From Phenylobacterium parvum (GTDB lineage Bacteria; Pseudomonadota; Alphaproteobacteria; Caulobacterales; Caulobacteraceae), in contig NZ_CP029479.1 of NCBI RefSeq assembly GCF_003150835.1, forward strand, positions 2,517,501-2,581,500: a stretch of DNA of 64,000 nucleotides, read 5' to 3'. Each line of letters begins with the position of its first letter. Positions within the stretch are counted from its first letter, which is position 1. The position numbers and the translations under genes were made by a program. Under the pieces are notes generated by a model. The model was given only the letters and a program-made list of their open reading frames with translations. It did not search any database and was not told the origin of the DNA. Below, one piece after another: positions 29,846 through 39,495 of the stretch.

Positions 29846-31044
29846 TAGGCGAGCCCCCGCACGGCTTTCACAATCTTCTCTGCGCCATCGCTGAGGTCGT
29901 TGGCCGCAATGACGTTGAGGCCGCTCTCATTGATGATCTTCTTGCCCAACTCGGCGTTGGTGCCTTCCAGGCGCACCACCAGGGGCACGGTCAGGCCAAC
30001 CTGCTTGACGGCGTTGACCACGCCGTTGGCCAGGATATCGCACCGGGCGATCCCACCGAAGATGTTGACCAGAATGCCCTTCACATTGGGATCGGCCATG
30101 ATGATCTTGAAGGCGGCCGTCACCTTGGCTTCGTCCGCGCCGCCGCCGACGTCCAGGAAGTTGGCGGGCTCGGCGCCGTAGAGCTTGATGATGTCCATGG
30201 TCGCCATGGCCAGGCCCGCGCCGTTGACCATGCAGCCGATCTCGCCGTCGAGGGCGATATAGGACAGGTCGAACTTGGAGGCTTCGATTTCCTTGGGGTC
30301 TTCTTCGCTCTCGTCGCGCAGAGCCACCACTTCCGGATGCCGGTAGAGGGCGTTGGAGTCGAAGGACACCTTGGCGTCCAGGACCCGCAGCTGGTCATCG
30401 GCGGTCACGATCAGCGGGTTGACCTCAAGCATCGCCATGTCTTTGGCGACAAAGGCCGTGTAGAGCTGGCCGAGAAGCCTGGCCGCCTGCTTGGCGAGGT
30501 CGCCGCTTAGGCCCAGGGCCTTGGACAGGGTGCGCCCATGGAACGGCCAGACGCCGGTCGCCGGGTCGATCCCGAAGGTTACGATTTTTTCCGGCGTGTC
30601 ATGGGCGACGGTTTCAATATCCATGCCGCCTTCCGTCGAGGCGACCACCGAGACCCAGCTGGTTTCACGGTCGACCAGGAGGGAGAGGTAGAATTCCTTG
30701 GCGATGGCCGCGCCTTCCTCGATGTAGAGGCGGTTGACCTGCTTGCCCTTGGGCCCGGTCTGGTGCGTCACCAGGACCCGGCCGAGCATTTCCTGGGCGT
30801 TGGTGCGGACGTCGTCGACGCTCTTGACCACCCGGACGCCGCCCTTGGCGTCGGGCCCGAGTCCCTCGAAGCGGCCCTTGCCGCGCCCGCCGGCGTGGAT
30901 CTGGGACTTCACCACGAAGACCGGACCGCCCAGTTGCTCGGCGGCCTTCACGGCCTCGTCGACGGAAAAGGCGGGATACCCGCGCGGGACCGCCACGCCG
31001 AACTCGGACAGGACGGCCTTGGCTTGATGTTCGTGGATGTTCAT
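29845..31044 (-). CDS. sucC: Succinyl-CoA ligase (ADP-forming), beta subunit
   Basis: This 399-aa ATP-grasp beta subunit begins [17 protein letters not shown]. It has [13 protein letters not shown] for nucleotide binding, and [19 protein letters not shown] and [10 protein letters not shown] in the C-terminal CoA-ligase domain. It is the first gene of the suc run and starts at ATG 31044. The upstream gap includes CTCGCC-CGATT-GGCGAG (near 31073), a small hairpin that could lie in the leader. Expression probably comes from a promoter in 31045-31147. Confidence 0.97.
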   Translation of the reverse strand: MNIHEHQAKAVLSEFGVAVPRGYPAFSVDEAVKAAEQLGGPVFVVKSQIHAGGRGKGRFEGLGPDAKGGVRVVKSVDDVRTNAQEMLGRVLVTHQTGPKGKQVNRLYIEEGAAIAKEFYLSLLVDRETSWVSVVASTEGGMDIETVAHDTPEKIVTFGIDPATGVWPFHGRTLSKALGLSGDLAKQAARLLGQLYTAFVAKDMAMLEVNPLIVTADDQLRVLDAKVSFDSNALYRHPEVVALRDESEEDPKEIEASKFDLSYIALDGEIGCMVNGAGLAMATMDIIKLYGAEPANFLDVGGGADEAKVTAAFKIIMADPNVKGILVNIFGGIARCDILANGVVNAVKQVGLTVPLVVRLEGTNAELGKKIINESGLNVIAANDLSDGAEKIVKAVRGLA

Positions 31045-31147
31045 GGGGCCCAGAAGCGCTGTTCTGCTGGCTCGCCCGATTGGCGAGTGGCCGGTTTATA
31101 GGCGCCCCCCGGAAAACAGGCAACCGCCGAGCCGCCCTGCCCCTGCG

Positions 31148-31696
31148 TCAGCCCAGGAACAGGTTCCATACGAAACGGCCCGGCAGGAGGACGAACAGGA
31201 GGTTCACGGCGAAGCCGCCGAAGAACATGCCGGTCATGGTGCGGCGATGCCGCTCCACGTCATGCCGGCGGGCCGCCGCCACCGCCAGGGGCAGGGCGAT
31301 GATCACATAGCCGCTCAGGATGTGGATGAAGGAGAAGTGGCCCGGATTGACGACCCGGATGAAGAGGGAAGTGATCGCGACGATACCCACCGCCAGGACC
31401 CAGCCCCAGCCGAGGATACGGTGCATGCGGGCTCCCTTGCGACCCGCCATCAGGATGGCGCCGACCAGCAGGGCGAGCAGGCCGAAGGCGAGATGGACCA
31501 GGATGACCGGCGGGGTGGAGGCGAGCAACTCCAGGTCCGGCCCGTGCGGCTGGAAGGCCGGCAGGCCGGCGCCCGGCGAAGGCTGGGCCAGGACGCGGGG
31601 CAGCAGGGCCGCTGCGATGGCGAGCGAGCCGACCGTCACGGCGGCGATAAGCGCAGCCTTGCGCGAGGGGGGGCGGATTTGGGACATGAGGGTCAT
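31148..31696 (-). CDS. DUF2306 membrane protein
   Basis: This 182-aa membrane protein has about four to five hydrophobic helices and the motif GARMHRILGWGWVLAVG plus VERHRRTMTGMFFGG, which match the DUF2306 family. ATG 31696 is preferred because GGAGACCCAAG lies just upstream. A longer frame to 31774 has no support. It is divergent from a LytTR-type membrane regulator with an 84-bp gap, a pairing that suggests regulatory linkage. Its biochemical function is unknown. Confidence 0.82.
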   Translation of the reverse strand: MTLMSQIRPPSRKAALIAAVTVGSLAIAAALLPRVLAQPSPGAGLPAFQPHGPDLELLASTPPVILVHLAFGLLALLVGAILMAGRKGARMHRILGWGWVLAVGIVAITSLFIRVVNPGHFSFIHILSGYVIIALPLAVAAARRHDVERHRRTMTGMFFGGFAVNLLFVLLPGRFVWNLFLG

Positions 31697-31780
31697 CTTG
31701 GGTCTCCGGTCACCCGGGCGGACGTCGCCGCCGGGCTCTGGTCGGAACCTGCAGGGCCCCTCGCCGGGCCTCAATCGGGG

Positions 31781-32584
31781 ATGCGCCAGATGACGCCGCC
31801 GCTTCGCCAGCCGCCGGGGTCCGCCGTTCGCGAAGCGTGGACGGCGCCCAGGTTTCGACGCTCGGTTGGCGTGACGGCTGGCGTGGCCGCGGCCGTCGGC
31901 GCCTTCCTGGCCTTTGTCGGCGCCTTCGGCCTCTCGGCCTTCCCTCTCGCCTGGAGGCTCGCCTACCTGGTCCCGGTGGCGATCCTCACCGGGATGATCG
32001 GCCTGTGCGGCTTCCTGGCGGCGAGGCGCCTGGCGCCGGGAGGGAACCGCTGGGTCCAGGCCGGCCTGGGCGGACTCATGGTCTTCATTCCCGCGGGGGT
32101 CGTGGTCTGGCTCACGGCGGGCCTGATGCCCGGCCAGGCCCTTAGCCTTTCGGAACTTCCCGGCTACCTGGGTACGTCCCTGGTGGTGTCCGTGAGCATG
32201 TCGGTGCTGTCTGTGGCCGTCATGCCCCCGCCGCGAGACCCCGCCGCGGTCCCGGAGGCGGCGACGCCGCCCTCACGCTTCCTGGAACGCCTGCCCGTGC
32301 GGCTGCGCGGCGCGGCGATCTGGGCGGTCGAGGCCGAGGACCACTACCTGCGCGTGCACACCAGCGCGGGCCAGGACCTGATCCTCCTTCGCATGGCCGA
32401 CGCCGTCGCCGAGCTGGAAGGCCAGGAGGGCATGCAGGTGCACCGGTCCTGGTGGGTCGCGCGCGCGGGCATCGCCGACGCCCGCAGGGCGGATGGCCGG
32501 GCGACCCTGACCCTGAAGGATGGGGCGGAGGCGCCGGTCAGCCGCACCTACGCCGCCGAGCTCCGGCGGCGCGGGTGGATCTGA
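31781..32584 (+). CDS. Membrane-anchored LytTR-type transcriptional regulator
   Basis: This 267-aa protein has four hydrophobic segments (about 30-150: SVGVTAGVAAAVGAFLAFVG onwards) and a C-terminal LytTR DNA-binding domain (about 170-267), with IWAVEAEDHYLRVHT, QVHRSWWVARAGI and the typical TLKDGAEAPVSRTYAAELRR end. LytTR domains bind direct repeats near promoters. With no receiver or kinase domain, the membrane part itself probably senses the signal. The divergent DUF2306 gene is the obvious target or partner. An in-frame ATG at 31790 is an alternative start. Confidence 0.85.
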   Translation: MRQMTPPLRQPPGSAVREAWTAPRFRRSVGVTAGVAAAVGAFLAFVGAFGLSAFPLAWRLAYLVPVAILTGMIGLCGFLAARRLAPGGNRWVQAGLGGLMVFIPAGVVVWLTAGLMPGQALSLSELPGYLGTSLVVSVSMSVLSVAVMPPPRDPAAVPEAATPPSRFLERLPVRLRGAAIWAVEAEDHYLRVHTSAGQDLILLRMADAVAELEGQEGMQVHRSWWVARAGIADARRADGRATLTLKDGAEAPVSRTYAAELRRRGWI

Positions 32585-32587
32585 GGG

Positions 32588-33574
<987 letters not shown>

Positions 33575-33698
33575 GACGTGTCTCCGGAGTGTGGGTTTCG
33601 CGGTCACCCCGCGTCGGAGGGCTCCCTAGCTGGAAGCGGCGGGGCCTGCAACGCCGCAGGCGCTTGTGAAGCCCCGCCCGGGCGGCCAATCTGGCCCC

Positions 33699-34160
33699 AT
33701 GCCCGAGATCGACCCCGCCTTCCTCACCGGCTCCCATGCCCTGGACGAGCTGCCCCTCTGCCATGTCCGCCTGCAGGACGACGCCCGCTGGCCCTGGCTG
33801 ATCCTGATCCCCCAGGTCTCCGGGGCCCGGGAGATCGAGGACCTGACCGTCGCCGAGCGCAGGCTCCTGTTGGAGGAGGTGGTCGCCGCCGGAAACGCCG
33901 TTCGGGCCCTGGGGGCGGCCCTTGGCCTGGCGGTGGAGAAGCTGAACGTCGGGGCCCTGGGCAATGTCACGCCCCAGCTGCACGTCCACGTGGTGGGCCG
34001 CAGGGCGGGGGATCCGGCCTGGCCGGGACCGGTCTGGGGGTTCGGCGAGGCGGAGCGCTTGGCGGCGGAGGACCTGCAACGGGCCCTCGATGCGGCCCGT
34101 CCGGCCCTGGCGCCGGGCGCCCAGCCCTACCCGCCCTTCCCGGGTCACGGCCCGGCCTGA
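33699..34160 (+). CDS. HIT family protein
   Basis: This 153-aa histidine-triad protein binds nucleotides, and HIT enzymes hydrolyse nucleoside phosphoramidates or transfer AMP. The motif is NVTPQLHVHVVGRR, in which Gln takes the place of the first His of HxHxH, as is common in the alphaproteobacterial branch. An N-terminal strand region WPWLILIPQV precedes it. Starts at ATG 33699. It is divergent from mdh with 124 bp between them, and convergent with the exported protein at 34167. Confidence 0.9.
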   Translation: MPEIDPAFLTGSHALDELPLCHVRLQDDARWPWLILIPQVSGAREIEDLTVAERRLLLEEVVAAGNAVRALGAALGLAVEKLNVGALGNVTPQLHVHVVGRRAGDPAWPGPVWGFGEAERLAAEDLQRALDAARPALAPGAQPYPPFPGHGPA

Positions 34161-34166
34161 GCCGGC

Positions 34167-34817
34167 TCAGTCGCGCTCCATGCGCACGGCGACCTCGACC
34201 CCGTCCTCGGTCAGGGTCCCGGACCACTGGCCGGCAGGATCGGACCGGAGCTGGAGCCGGACCGGCCCGCGGTGCGGCGGGGCCTCGAAAGTCAGGGCCA
34301 GGCGATCGCCGGTCCGGCTGGCGGCGCGGAGATAGCCTGAGCCGGAAAGAGAGCCGGGCCGGCGGGGATCGCTCCAGGCGCCGTCCAGGGTCCCGGCGCC
34401 GGAATCAATGAACTGGAAGGCGTAGAGGGCGCCGCCCTGGCTGCGCACCAGCCATCGGCCCTCCAGCGCGCCCTGCCGACCCTGGGCCGCCGCGAAGCCG
34501 GCCCTCAGGCGCGCCTCGTAGGTCCGTTCGGCGGAACCGAGGGGCGGCTCGGGCGTACGCCCGTGGTCGTCCACCCCCACCTTCTGGCCGGGGACGGAGA
34601 CAGGGCCCTGTCGCGGGGCGGCGGGGGCCGAAGCCTCCGGCAGGTCCAGGTCGCCGCCGTCGGCCTCTTCCTCCTCGTTGTCATCCTGGCCCGCCGGAGC
34701 GGGCCGGGACTTCAGGAGGTCGCCGATCAGGTCCGGGTCCTGGGCGCGCGCCGGCGCCGCCTGCAGGACCAGAAGGCCGGCAAGCGCGGCCAGGGCGGCG
34801 GGTCGGAACCGGGTCAT
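34167..34817 (-). CDS. Hypothetical exported protein
   Basis: This 216-aa protein is not recognised. It has a signal peptide (MTRFRPAALAALAGLLVLQA, cleavage near ARA-QD) and an acidic low-complexity stretch (QDDNEEEEADGGDLD, about 43-57). The C-terminal 120 residues form a beta-rich domain with repeated short strands (LEGRWLVRSQGGALYAFQF, GTLDGAWSDP, SGTLTEDGVEVAVRM). Its start overlaps the stop of the CoA-lyase gene by 4 bp, so they are cotranscribed. Likely periplasmic. Confidence 0.75.
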   Translation of the reverse strand: MTRFRPAALAALAGLLVLQAAPARAQDPDLIGDLLKSRPAPAGQDDNEEEEADGGDLDLPEASAPAAPRQGPVSVPGQKVGVDDHGRTPEPPLGSAERTYEARLRAGFAAAQGRQGALEGRWLVRSQGGALYAFQFIDSGAGTLDGAWSDPRRPGSLSGSGYLRAASRTGDRLALTFEAPPHRGPVRLQLRSDPAGQWSGTLTEDGVEVAVRMERD

Positions 34818-35671
34818 GCCTCCTCGAGGGCTGCGGCGATCTCCAGCAGGCGGAGGGCCTGGTCCAGGTGCAGGCGCTCGACCATCCGGCCCTCGACCCG
34901 CAGGACCCCCTTGCCGCGATTTTCGGGCGAATCAAAGGCGGCCGCCACCGTTTGCGCCCAGGCCACCTCTTCCGGCTCCGGGGCGAAGGCCCGGTTGGCG
35001 GCGGCGATCTGGTCGGGATGGATCAGGGTCTTGCCGTCGAAGCCGAACTCCACGCCTTGGCCGCACTGGCGCTCCAGGCCGTCGAGGTCGGAGATGTCGT
35101 TCCAGACCCCGTCCAGGACGGTCAGGCCCCGGGCCCGTCCGGCGGCGACGGTCAGGGACAGGGCCGCCTGCAGGGGCCGGCGCTCGGCGTCGACCCGGCA
35201 GCGCATCTCCTTGACCAGGTCGTTGGATCCGACGACCAGGGCGGCAAGGGGTCCGCCCGCCGAAGCGAGGGCGTCCAGGGCGAAGAGGCTGGCGCAGGTC
35301 TCGACCATGATCCAGAGGGCGACGCCTTCCGGCAGCCGTCCGGCGTAGGCGGCGACGTCTCCGGGCGTGGAGACCTTGGGGGCCAGGACCGCATCGGGCC
35401 GGACGGCGCCGGCGGCCACGGCGGCCAGGTCCGCCTCGCCCCAGGGCGTGTCCAGGCCATTGACCCGCACCACCAGCTCCCGCCGGCCGAAGCCGCCCTC
35501 GGCGACGGCGGCGACCGCAAGGTCCCGGGCCGCCGGCTTGGCGTCGGGGGCCACGGAATCCTCCATGTCCAGGATCACCACGTCGCAGGCCAGGCCCCGG
35601 GCCTTCTCGATGGCGCGCGGATTCCCGGCGGGCATGTAGAGGGCGCTTCGGCGGGGGCGGGCGGGCGTCAT
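34814..35671 (-). CDS. HpcH/HpaI aldolase / CoA ester lyase (CitE-like)
   Basis: This 285-aa TIM-barrel lyase is of the CitE/malyl-CoA lyase type. It has RSALYMPAGNPRAIEKA, DVVILDMEDSVAP with the metal-binding acids, LVVRVNGLDT, ALWIMVETCASL with the Glu ligand, and GFDGKTLIHPDQI. Such enzymes cleave or form malyl-CoA, methylmalyl-CoA or citramalyl-CoA. Without partner subunits a CitDEF citrate lyase is unlikely. Its proximity to mdh and citrate synthase homologues suggests C4-C6 acid metabolism. The exact substrate is open. Confidence 0.9.
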   Translation of the reverse strand: MTPARPRRSALYMPAGNPRAIEKARGLACDVVILDMEDSVAPDAKPAARDLAVAAVAEGGFGRRELVVRVNGLDTPWGEADLAAVAAGAVRPDAVLAPKVSTPGDVAAYAGRLPEGVALWIMVETCASLFALDALASAGGPLAALVVGSNDLVKEMRCRVDAERRPLQAALSLTVAAGRARGLTVLDGVWNDISDLDGLERQCGQGVEFGFDGKTLIHPDQIAAANRAFAPEPEEVAWAQTVAAAFDSPENRGKGVLRVEGRMVERLHLDQALRLLEIAAALEEA

Positions 35672-35748
35672 CGGGCGTCTCCGTGGGCTCTTCGGCGCAG
35701 GCGTCGGCGGGGTCGCGGACCGGCCCTGTTCTAGACTATGCTGGCGCC

Positions 35749-36153
35749 ATGATCACCCGCTACGAACCCGACGCCCGCAATGTGCTGGGCGGCCCCTTGC
35801 AGCCCTGCGGCCTCGATCCTGTCACGGGGTTCTATCGCAACGGCTGCTGCGAGACCGGCGCCGAGGACATGGGCCTGCATACGGTCTGCGCCATCATGAC
35901 GGCGGAGTTCCTCGCCTACTCACGGTCCGTGGGCAACGACCTGTCGACCCCCATGCCGGCCTACAGGTTCGCCGGGCTTAGGCCGGGGGACCGGTGGTGC
36001 CTCTGCGCACCCCGCTGGAAGGAGGCCCTGGACGCCGGCGCTGCGCCGCCCGTGGTGCTTGAGGCCACCCACGAGGAGACCCTGGCCGTCGTCGACCTCA
36101 AGACCCTCAAGGCCTACGCGTCGGGGGCGGACTCGGGCGGCGGGCCGGTATAG
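35749..36153 (+). CDS. DUF2237 family protein
   Basis: This 134-aa protein begins MITRYEPDARNVLGGPLQPC. It contains the family hallmarks TGFYRNGCCETG, GLHTVCAIMTAEFLAYSRS and LRPGDRWCLCAPRW. The conserved cysteines suggest metal or redox binding, but the function is unknown. Its 3' end overlaps the convergent HTH-citrate synthase gene by 40 bp, a long antisense overlap in which both reading frames are fixed by conserved or terminal sequence. Confidence 0.9.
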   Translation: MITRYEPDARNVLGGPLQPCGLDPVTGFYRNGCCETGAEDMGLHTVCAIMTAEFLAYSRSVGNDLSTPMPAYRFAGLRPGDRWCLCAPRWKEALDAGAAPPVVLEATHEETLAVVDLKTLKAYASGADSGGGPV

Positions 36154-37280
36154 CGCGCCCGCGGACGGATCAGGCCGCCGTCCTGGACCTGCTCGAGGGC
36201 ATGGGCCAGCCAGCCCGCACAGCGGGCGGCGGCGAAGAGGGAGAGGGCCGCACCCTCCGGCGCGCCCAGGTGGTCGCAGACCGCCACAAGGGCGAAATCC
36301 ACGTTCGGGGCGAGGCCGGTCGTCGCCCGGACCTGTTCGGCCAGCCTGGCCAGGTCCTCTGGCGGGTTGAACCGGGCCAGGAGGGCGGCGGCCCGGGGAT
36401 CGCCGTCAGGGTAGAGCGGATGGCCGAAGCCCGGGATCCCGCGATCCTCGGCCACCCGGGCGGCGACGGCGGCGTCCGGCCCCTGGGCCAGGACCTCGGC
36501 CCGGAGCCGGGCCAGGGCGGCGGGCGCCCCGCCATGCCGGGGCCCCGACAGGGCGGCCAGTCCCGCCAGGGCCGAGGCGGCCAGGGACGCGCCCGTGGAG
36601 GCCGCCACCCGGGCTGCGAAGGCTGAGGGATTGAGCTCATGGTCCGCCAGCAGGACCAGGGTGCGGCGGATGAGGTCGGCGGCGGGGCCGCCGGGCCCGA
36701 GCCGCCAGGCCTTGGCGAGCCGCAGGTGGATCGGGCCGGAATCGGTCTCGGCGGCCAGGGCGTCGGCGAAGATGTCGAGCAGGAGGGCGGCCTCGGCGGA
36801 CCGGGCGAGGGCGGGCTGGCCCAGGGCCGGCGAGGCCTCGGCGGCGCGGGCCGCCAGGGCCAGGAAGGCCCGGGACAAAGGCGGCCCCGCGGATGGGGGC
36901 TCGGGGCGATCCGACCGCTTGAGGGTCACGCCATCGCCGCCCCGCAGCAGCCGGGCCACCGACTCGAGGGTTTCCGTCTCGGCCAGCAGAAGGGCGTCGC
37001 GGCCCCGGTACCAGGGCCGTCCAGCCTGCACCGTGGTGATGGCTGACGCCAGGACCGGCTCGCCCCAGGTCATGGCTCCGGCGGCGACCTCGGAGGGGCG
37101 GCGGCTGCGCCTCCTGCGCTCGGCCAGGGCTTCCACCTCCCGCGCGCGGTAGAGGCTGCGCCGGGAATCCCCAGGGTCGGCGCGGGCGGTCAGGAGGCCC
37201 CGACTGACATAGGCGTAGAGGGTCTGGGGCTTGAGCCCCAGCCGATCCTGCACGGCTGCAGCGGTCAACCAGTCCGCCAT
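36114..37280 (-). CDS. Citrate synthase family protein with N-terminal helix-turn-helix
   Basis: This 388-aa protein joins a MerR-like HTH (about 1-60: WLTAAAVQDRLGLKPQTLYAYVSRG, then SRRSLYRAREVEALAERRRR) to a citrate synthase fold (about 70-380). Catalytic-type residues remain: His in LADHELNPSAFAARVAAST, SGPRHGGAP, the GFGHPLYPDGDPRA active-site loop, Asp in APNVDFALVAV, and Arg in FAAARCAGWLAHALEQ. It may therefore be an enzyme, a metabolite-sensing regulator, or both. It starts at ATG 37280 behind GGGAGG. A 14-bp palindrome sits in its promoter spacer, and a second citrate synthase homologue is divergent. Confidence 0.9.
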   Translation of the reverse strand: MADWLTAAAVQDRLGLKPQTLYAYVSRGLLTARADPGDSRRSLYRAREVEALAERRRRSRRPSEVAAGAMTWGEPVLASAITTVQAGRPWYRGRDALLLAETETLESVARLLRGGDGVTLKRSDRPEPPSAGPPLSRAFLALAARAAEASPALGQPALARSAEAALLLDIFADALAAETDSGPIHLRLAKAWRLGPGGPAADLIRRTLVLLADHELNPSAFAARVAASTGASLAASALAGLAALSGPRHGGAPAALARLRAEVLAQGPDAAVAARVAEDRGIPGFGHPLYPDGDPRAAALLARFNPPEDLARLAEQVRATTGLAPNVDFALVAVCDHLGAPEGAALSLFAAARCAGWLAHALEQVQDGGLIRPRARYTGPPPESAPDA

Positions 37281-37309
37281 GCAGGCCTCCCTCGCCAGAA
37301 TTTATATTG

Positions 37310-37337
37310 ATTATCTTGATCAAGATTGACGGGTCAA
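37310..37337 (-). promoter_or_regulatory. Sigma70-like promoter of the HTH-citrate synthase gene
   Basis: On the minus strand, TTGACC (37337-37332) and GATAAT (37315-37310) are 16 bp apart, each 5 of 6 to the sigma70 consensus. This would start transcription about 20 nt before the ATG at 37280. The pair is unusually good for this GC-rich window. No comparably good promoter was seen for the divergent gene. Confidence 0.6.
37313..37326. promoter_or_regulatory. 14-bp perfect palindrome, candidate operator
   Basis: ATCTTGATCAAGAT is a perfect inverted repeat in the intergenic region between the HTH-citrate synthase and the citrate synthase genes. It lies in the spacer of the minus-strand promoter and overlaps its -10, the position typical of MerR-type operators or of repressor sites. 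TTGA also recurs at 37307, 37316 and 37326. Binding by the neighbouring HTH protein is inference. Confidence 0.6.
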
Positions 37338-37390
37338 GGCTGCGAGCGCCGGGTGTGGCCATCGCGACCCAGTGCAGAAAGGAAATCGCC

Positions 37391-38461
37391 ATGGAAGCCG
37401 GCCTCGAATCTGTGATCGCCGCACACACGGTGCTGTCGGATGTGGACGGCGAGGCCGGACGCCTCGTCCTGCGAGGCGCGACCCTGGAGTCCCTGGCTGG
37501 CGTCGCCAGCTTCGAAGAGGTCTGCGTCCGGCTCTGGTCCGGCCTCGCGCCCGTCCCGGTCGACGGCCTCAAGGCGGCCTTGGGCGCCGCGCGGGTCGAG
37601 GTCTGGTCGGAGGTCGAACGGCTGGACGACGCCCTCGCCGCCCTGCCTCCGGTGGAGGGGTTGAGGGCCCTGATGGCCCGGCTTGCGGACGGCGAGGACC
37701 TTCCGGCGGCGCTTCGCATCACGGCGGCGCCCGCGGTCTTCACCGGCGCCCTCCTGCGGCGGCGGGCTGGACGGCCCGCCCTGGCGCCTGACCCCTCGGC
37801 CGGGCACGCCGCGGACCTCCTGCGGATGATCTCGGGCCGGGCGGCGACCCCGGCCCAGGCGGCGGCCCTGGACGCCTACCTCGTCACCGTCATCGACCAT
37901 GGCCTCAACGCCTCGACCTTTGCGGCCCGTGTGGCGGCCTCGACCCGGGCGGGCCTGGTGTCGGCCGCCCTCGCCGGGATCAGCGCCCTGAAAGGACCCC
38001 TTCATGGCGGGGCCCCAGGTCCGGTGATCGACATGCTGGATGGGATCGGGTCGCCGGGGAATGCGCGCGCCTGGCTGGAGGCGGCCCTCGACCGCGGCGA
38101 CCGGCTGATGGGCTTCGGCCACAGGGTCTACCGGGTGAGGGACCCCCGCGCCGACGCCCTGAAGGGCGCGATCCGGCGTCTGGGTGCGGACGAAGGTCGT
38201 CTGGCCCTGGGCGAGGCGGTGGAGGCGGCGGCCCTCGAGATCCTGCGCACCCGCAAGCCCGACCGCCCCCTGGAGACCAATGTCGAGTTCTACACGGCCC
38301 TGCTCCTGGAAGCCCTCGGCATCCCGCCGGAAGCCTTCACCTGCATCTTCGCCGCAGGCCGGGTCGCAGGGTGGACCGCCCACGCCTGGGAGCAGGTCGC
38401 CACCGGGCGGCTGATCCGCCCACGCTCGATCTATGTCGGCCCCGAACCGGCCCCGGAATGA
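37391..38461 (+). CDS. Citrate synthase / 2-methylcitrate synthase homologue
   Basis: This 356-aa citrate synthase-fold enzyme condenses oxaloacetate with acetyl-CoA or propionyl-CoA. It has GLESVIAAHTVLSDVDGEAG, His in VIDHGLNASTFAARVAAST, KGPLHGGAP, GFGHRVYRVRDPRAD, NVEFYTALLLEALGIPP and FAAGRVAGWTAHAWEQ, so all main catalytic elements are present. It starts at ATG 37391 behind AGAAAGGA. It is shorter than the GltA type (about 430 aa) and belongs to the compact methylcitrate/citrate group. No prp genes are nearby, so substrate preference is open. Confidence 0.92.
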   Translation: MEAGLESVIAAHTVLSDVDGEAGRLVLRGATLESLAGVASFEEVCVRLWSGLAPVPVDGLKAALGAARVEVWSEVERLDDALAALPPVEGLRALMARLADGEDLPAALRITAAPAVFTGALLRRRAGRPALAPDPSAGHAADLLRMISGRAATPAQAAALDAYLVTVIDHGLNASTFAARVAASTRAGLVSAALAGISALKGPLHGGAPGPVIDMLDGIGSPGNARAWLEAALDRGDRLMGFGHRVYRVRDPRADALKGAIRRLGADEGRLALGEAVEAAALEILRTRKPDRPLETNVEFYTALLLEALGIPPEAFTCIFAAGRVAGWTAHAWEQVATGRLIRPRSIYVGPEPAPE

Positions 38462-38496
38462 TTTGGCCGGGCCGGGGGGCGGCGCTAGAAGGGGGC

Positions 38497-39435
38497 ATGC
38501 CTCACGACGCCCGCCTGCCGCCGGACCGCGCCGCCGCCCTGACGCGGGGGATCACCCTCATGTCCGTGGGGGTCGCAGCCCTGCTGGTGACCGCCAAGGC
38601 GGGAGCCTGGATGGCCTCCGGCTCGGTGGCGCTCCTGGCCTCACTCGCGGACTCCGCACTCGACCTCCTGGCCTCGACCATCACCTTCTTCGCCGTCCGC
38701 TACGCCGCCGCCCCGCCCGATGAAGAGCACAGGTTCGGGCACGGCAAGGCCGAGGCCTTCGCCAGCCTGATGCAGGCGGGCCTGGTCTTCGCCTCGGCCG
38801 CCCTGATCGGGCAGGAGGCGATCCGGAGCCTCCTGGATCCCCAGCCCCTCGAGGCCAGCGGCTGGGCCCTTGGGGTGATGGTTCTTTCCACCGTCATGAC
38901 CTTCGTCCTGATCTCGGCCCAGACCTGGGTCCTGAAGCGCACCCAGTCCGTGGCGGTCAGCGGCGACCGCGCGCACTACGCCTCGGACCTGGCGTCCAAC
39001 CTGGCCGCCCTGGCGGGGATTGGGGCCTCGGCGGCCCTCGGCGTCGCGGGGCTGGACGGCGCCGCCGCCCTCCTGATCACCGGCCTTCTGCTTTGGGGCG
39101 CCATCGGCGTCTTCCGCGAGGCCGCCGTCCAGCTGATGGACCAGGAGCTGCCGGCCGAACAGCGGGCCCGGATCGTCGAGCTGGTCACCTCCGACCCGCG
39201 CCTCACCGATGTCCACCAGCTGCGCACCCGCGCCTCCGGACCCTACGTGCACATGCAGATGCACGTGGACCTCGACCCCCTCCTGACCCTGGAGGACGCC
39301 CATCGGGTGGTCGTCGAGGCCGAGCGACGGCTCCTGGCGGTCTTCCCCATGGCCGACATCCTGATCCATCCGGACCCCCGGGGCCTGGCCGAGCCGCACG
39401 GCGGCGCTTTCGCCGAGTCCACGGCCGCAGAGTAA
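38497..39435 (+). CDS. fieF: Cation diffusion facilitator (FieF-like) metal exporter
   Basis: This 312-aa CDF protein has six membrane helices and a C-terminal cytosolic domain. The metal-site Asp pairs occur in LADSALDLLAS (helix 2) and HYASDLASN (helix 5), with HRFGHGKAEA after helix 2, as in FieF/YiiP. The C-terminal domain has SGPYVHMQMHVDLDP. It exports Fe2+/Zn2+-type ions using the proton gradient. It starts at ATG 38497, 36 bp after the citrate synthase gene on the same strand. Confidence 0.93.
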   Translation: MPHDARLPPDRAAALTRGITLMSVGVAALLVTAKAGAWMASGSVALLASLADSALDLLASTITFFAVRYAAAPPDEEHRFGHGKAEAFASLMQAGLVFASAALIGQEAIRSLLDPQPLEASGWALGVMVLSTVMTFVLISAQTWVLKRTQSVAVSGDRAHYASDLASNLAALAGIGASAALGVAGLDGAAALLITGLLLWGAIGVFREAAVQLMDQELPAEQRARIVELVTSDPRLTDVHQLRTRASGPYVHMQMHVDLDPLLTLEDAHRVVVEAERRLLAVFPMADILIHPDPRGLAEPHGGAFAESTAAE

Positions 39436-39495
39436 ACCGCCCCTTAAGGTCTGGCGCCCCTTACTGCGGCTTCCAGATCGTCTCGCCGGCCGGGC

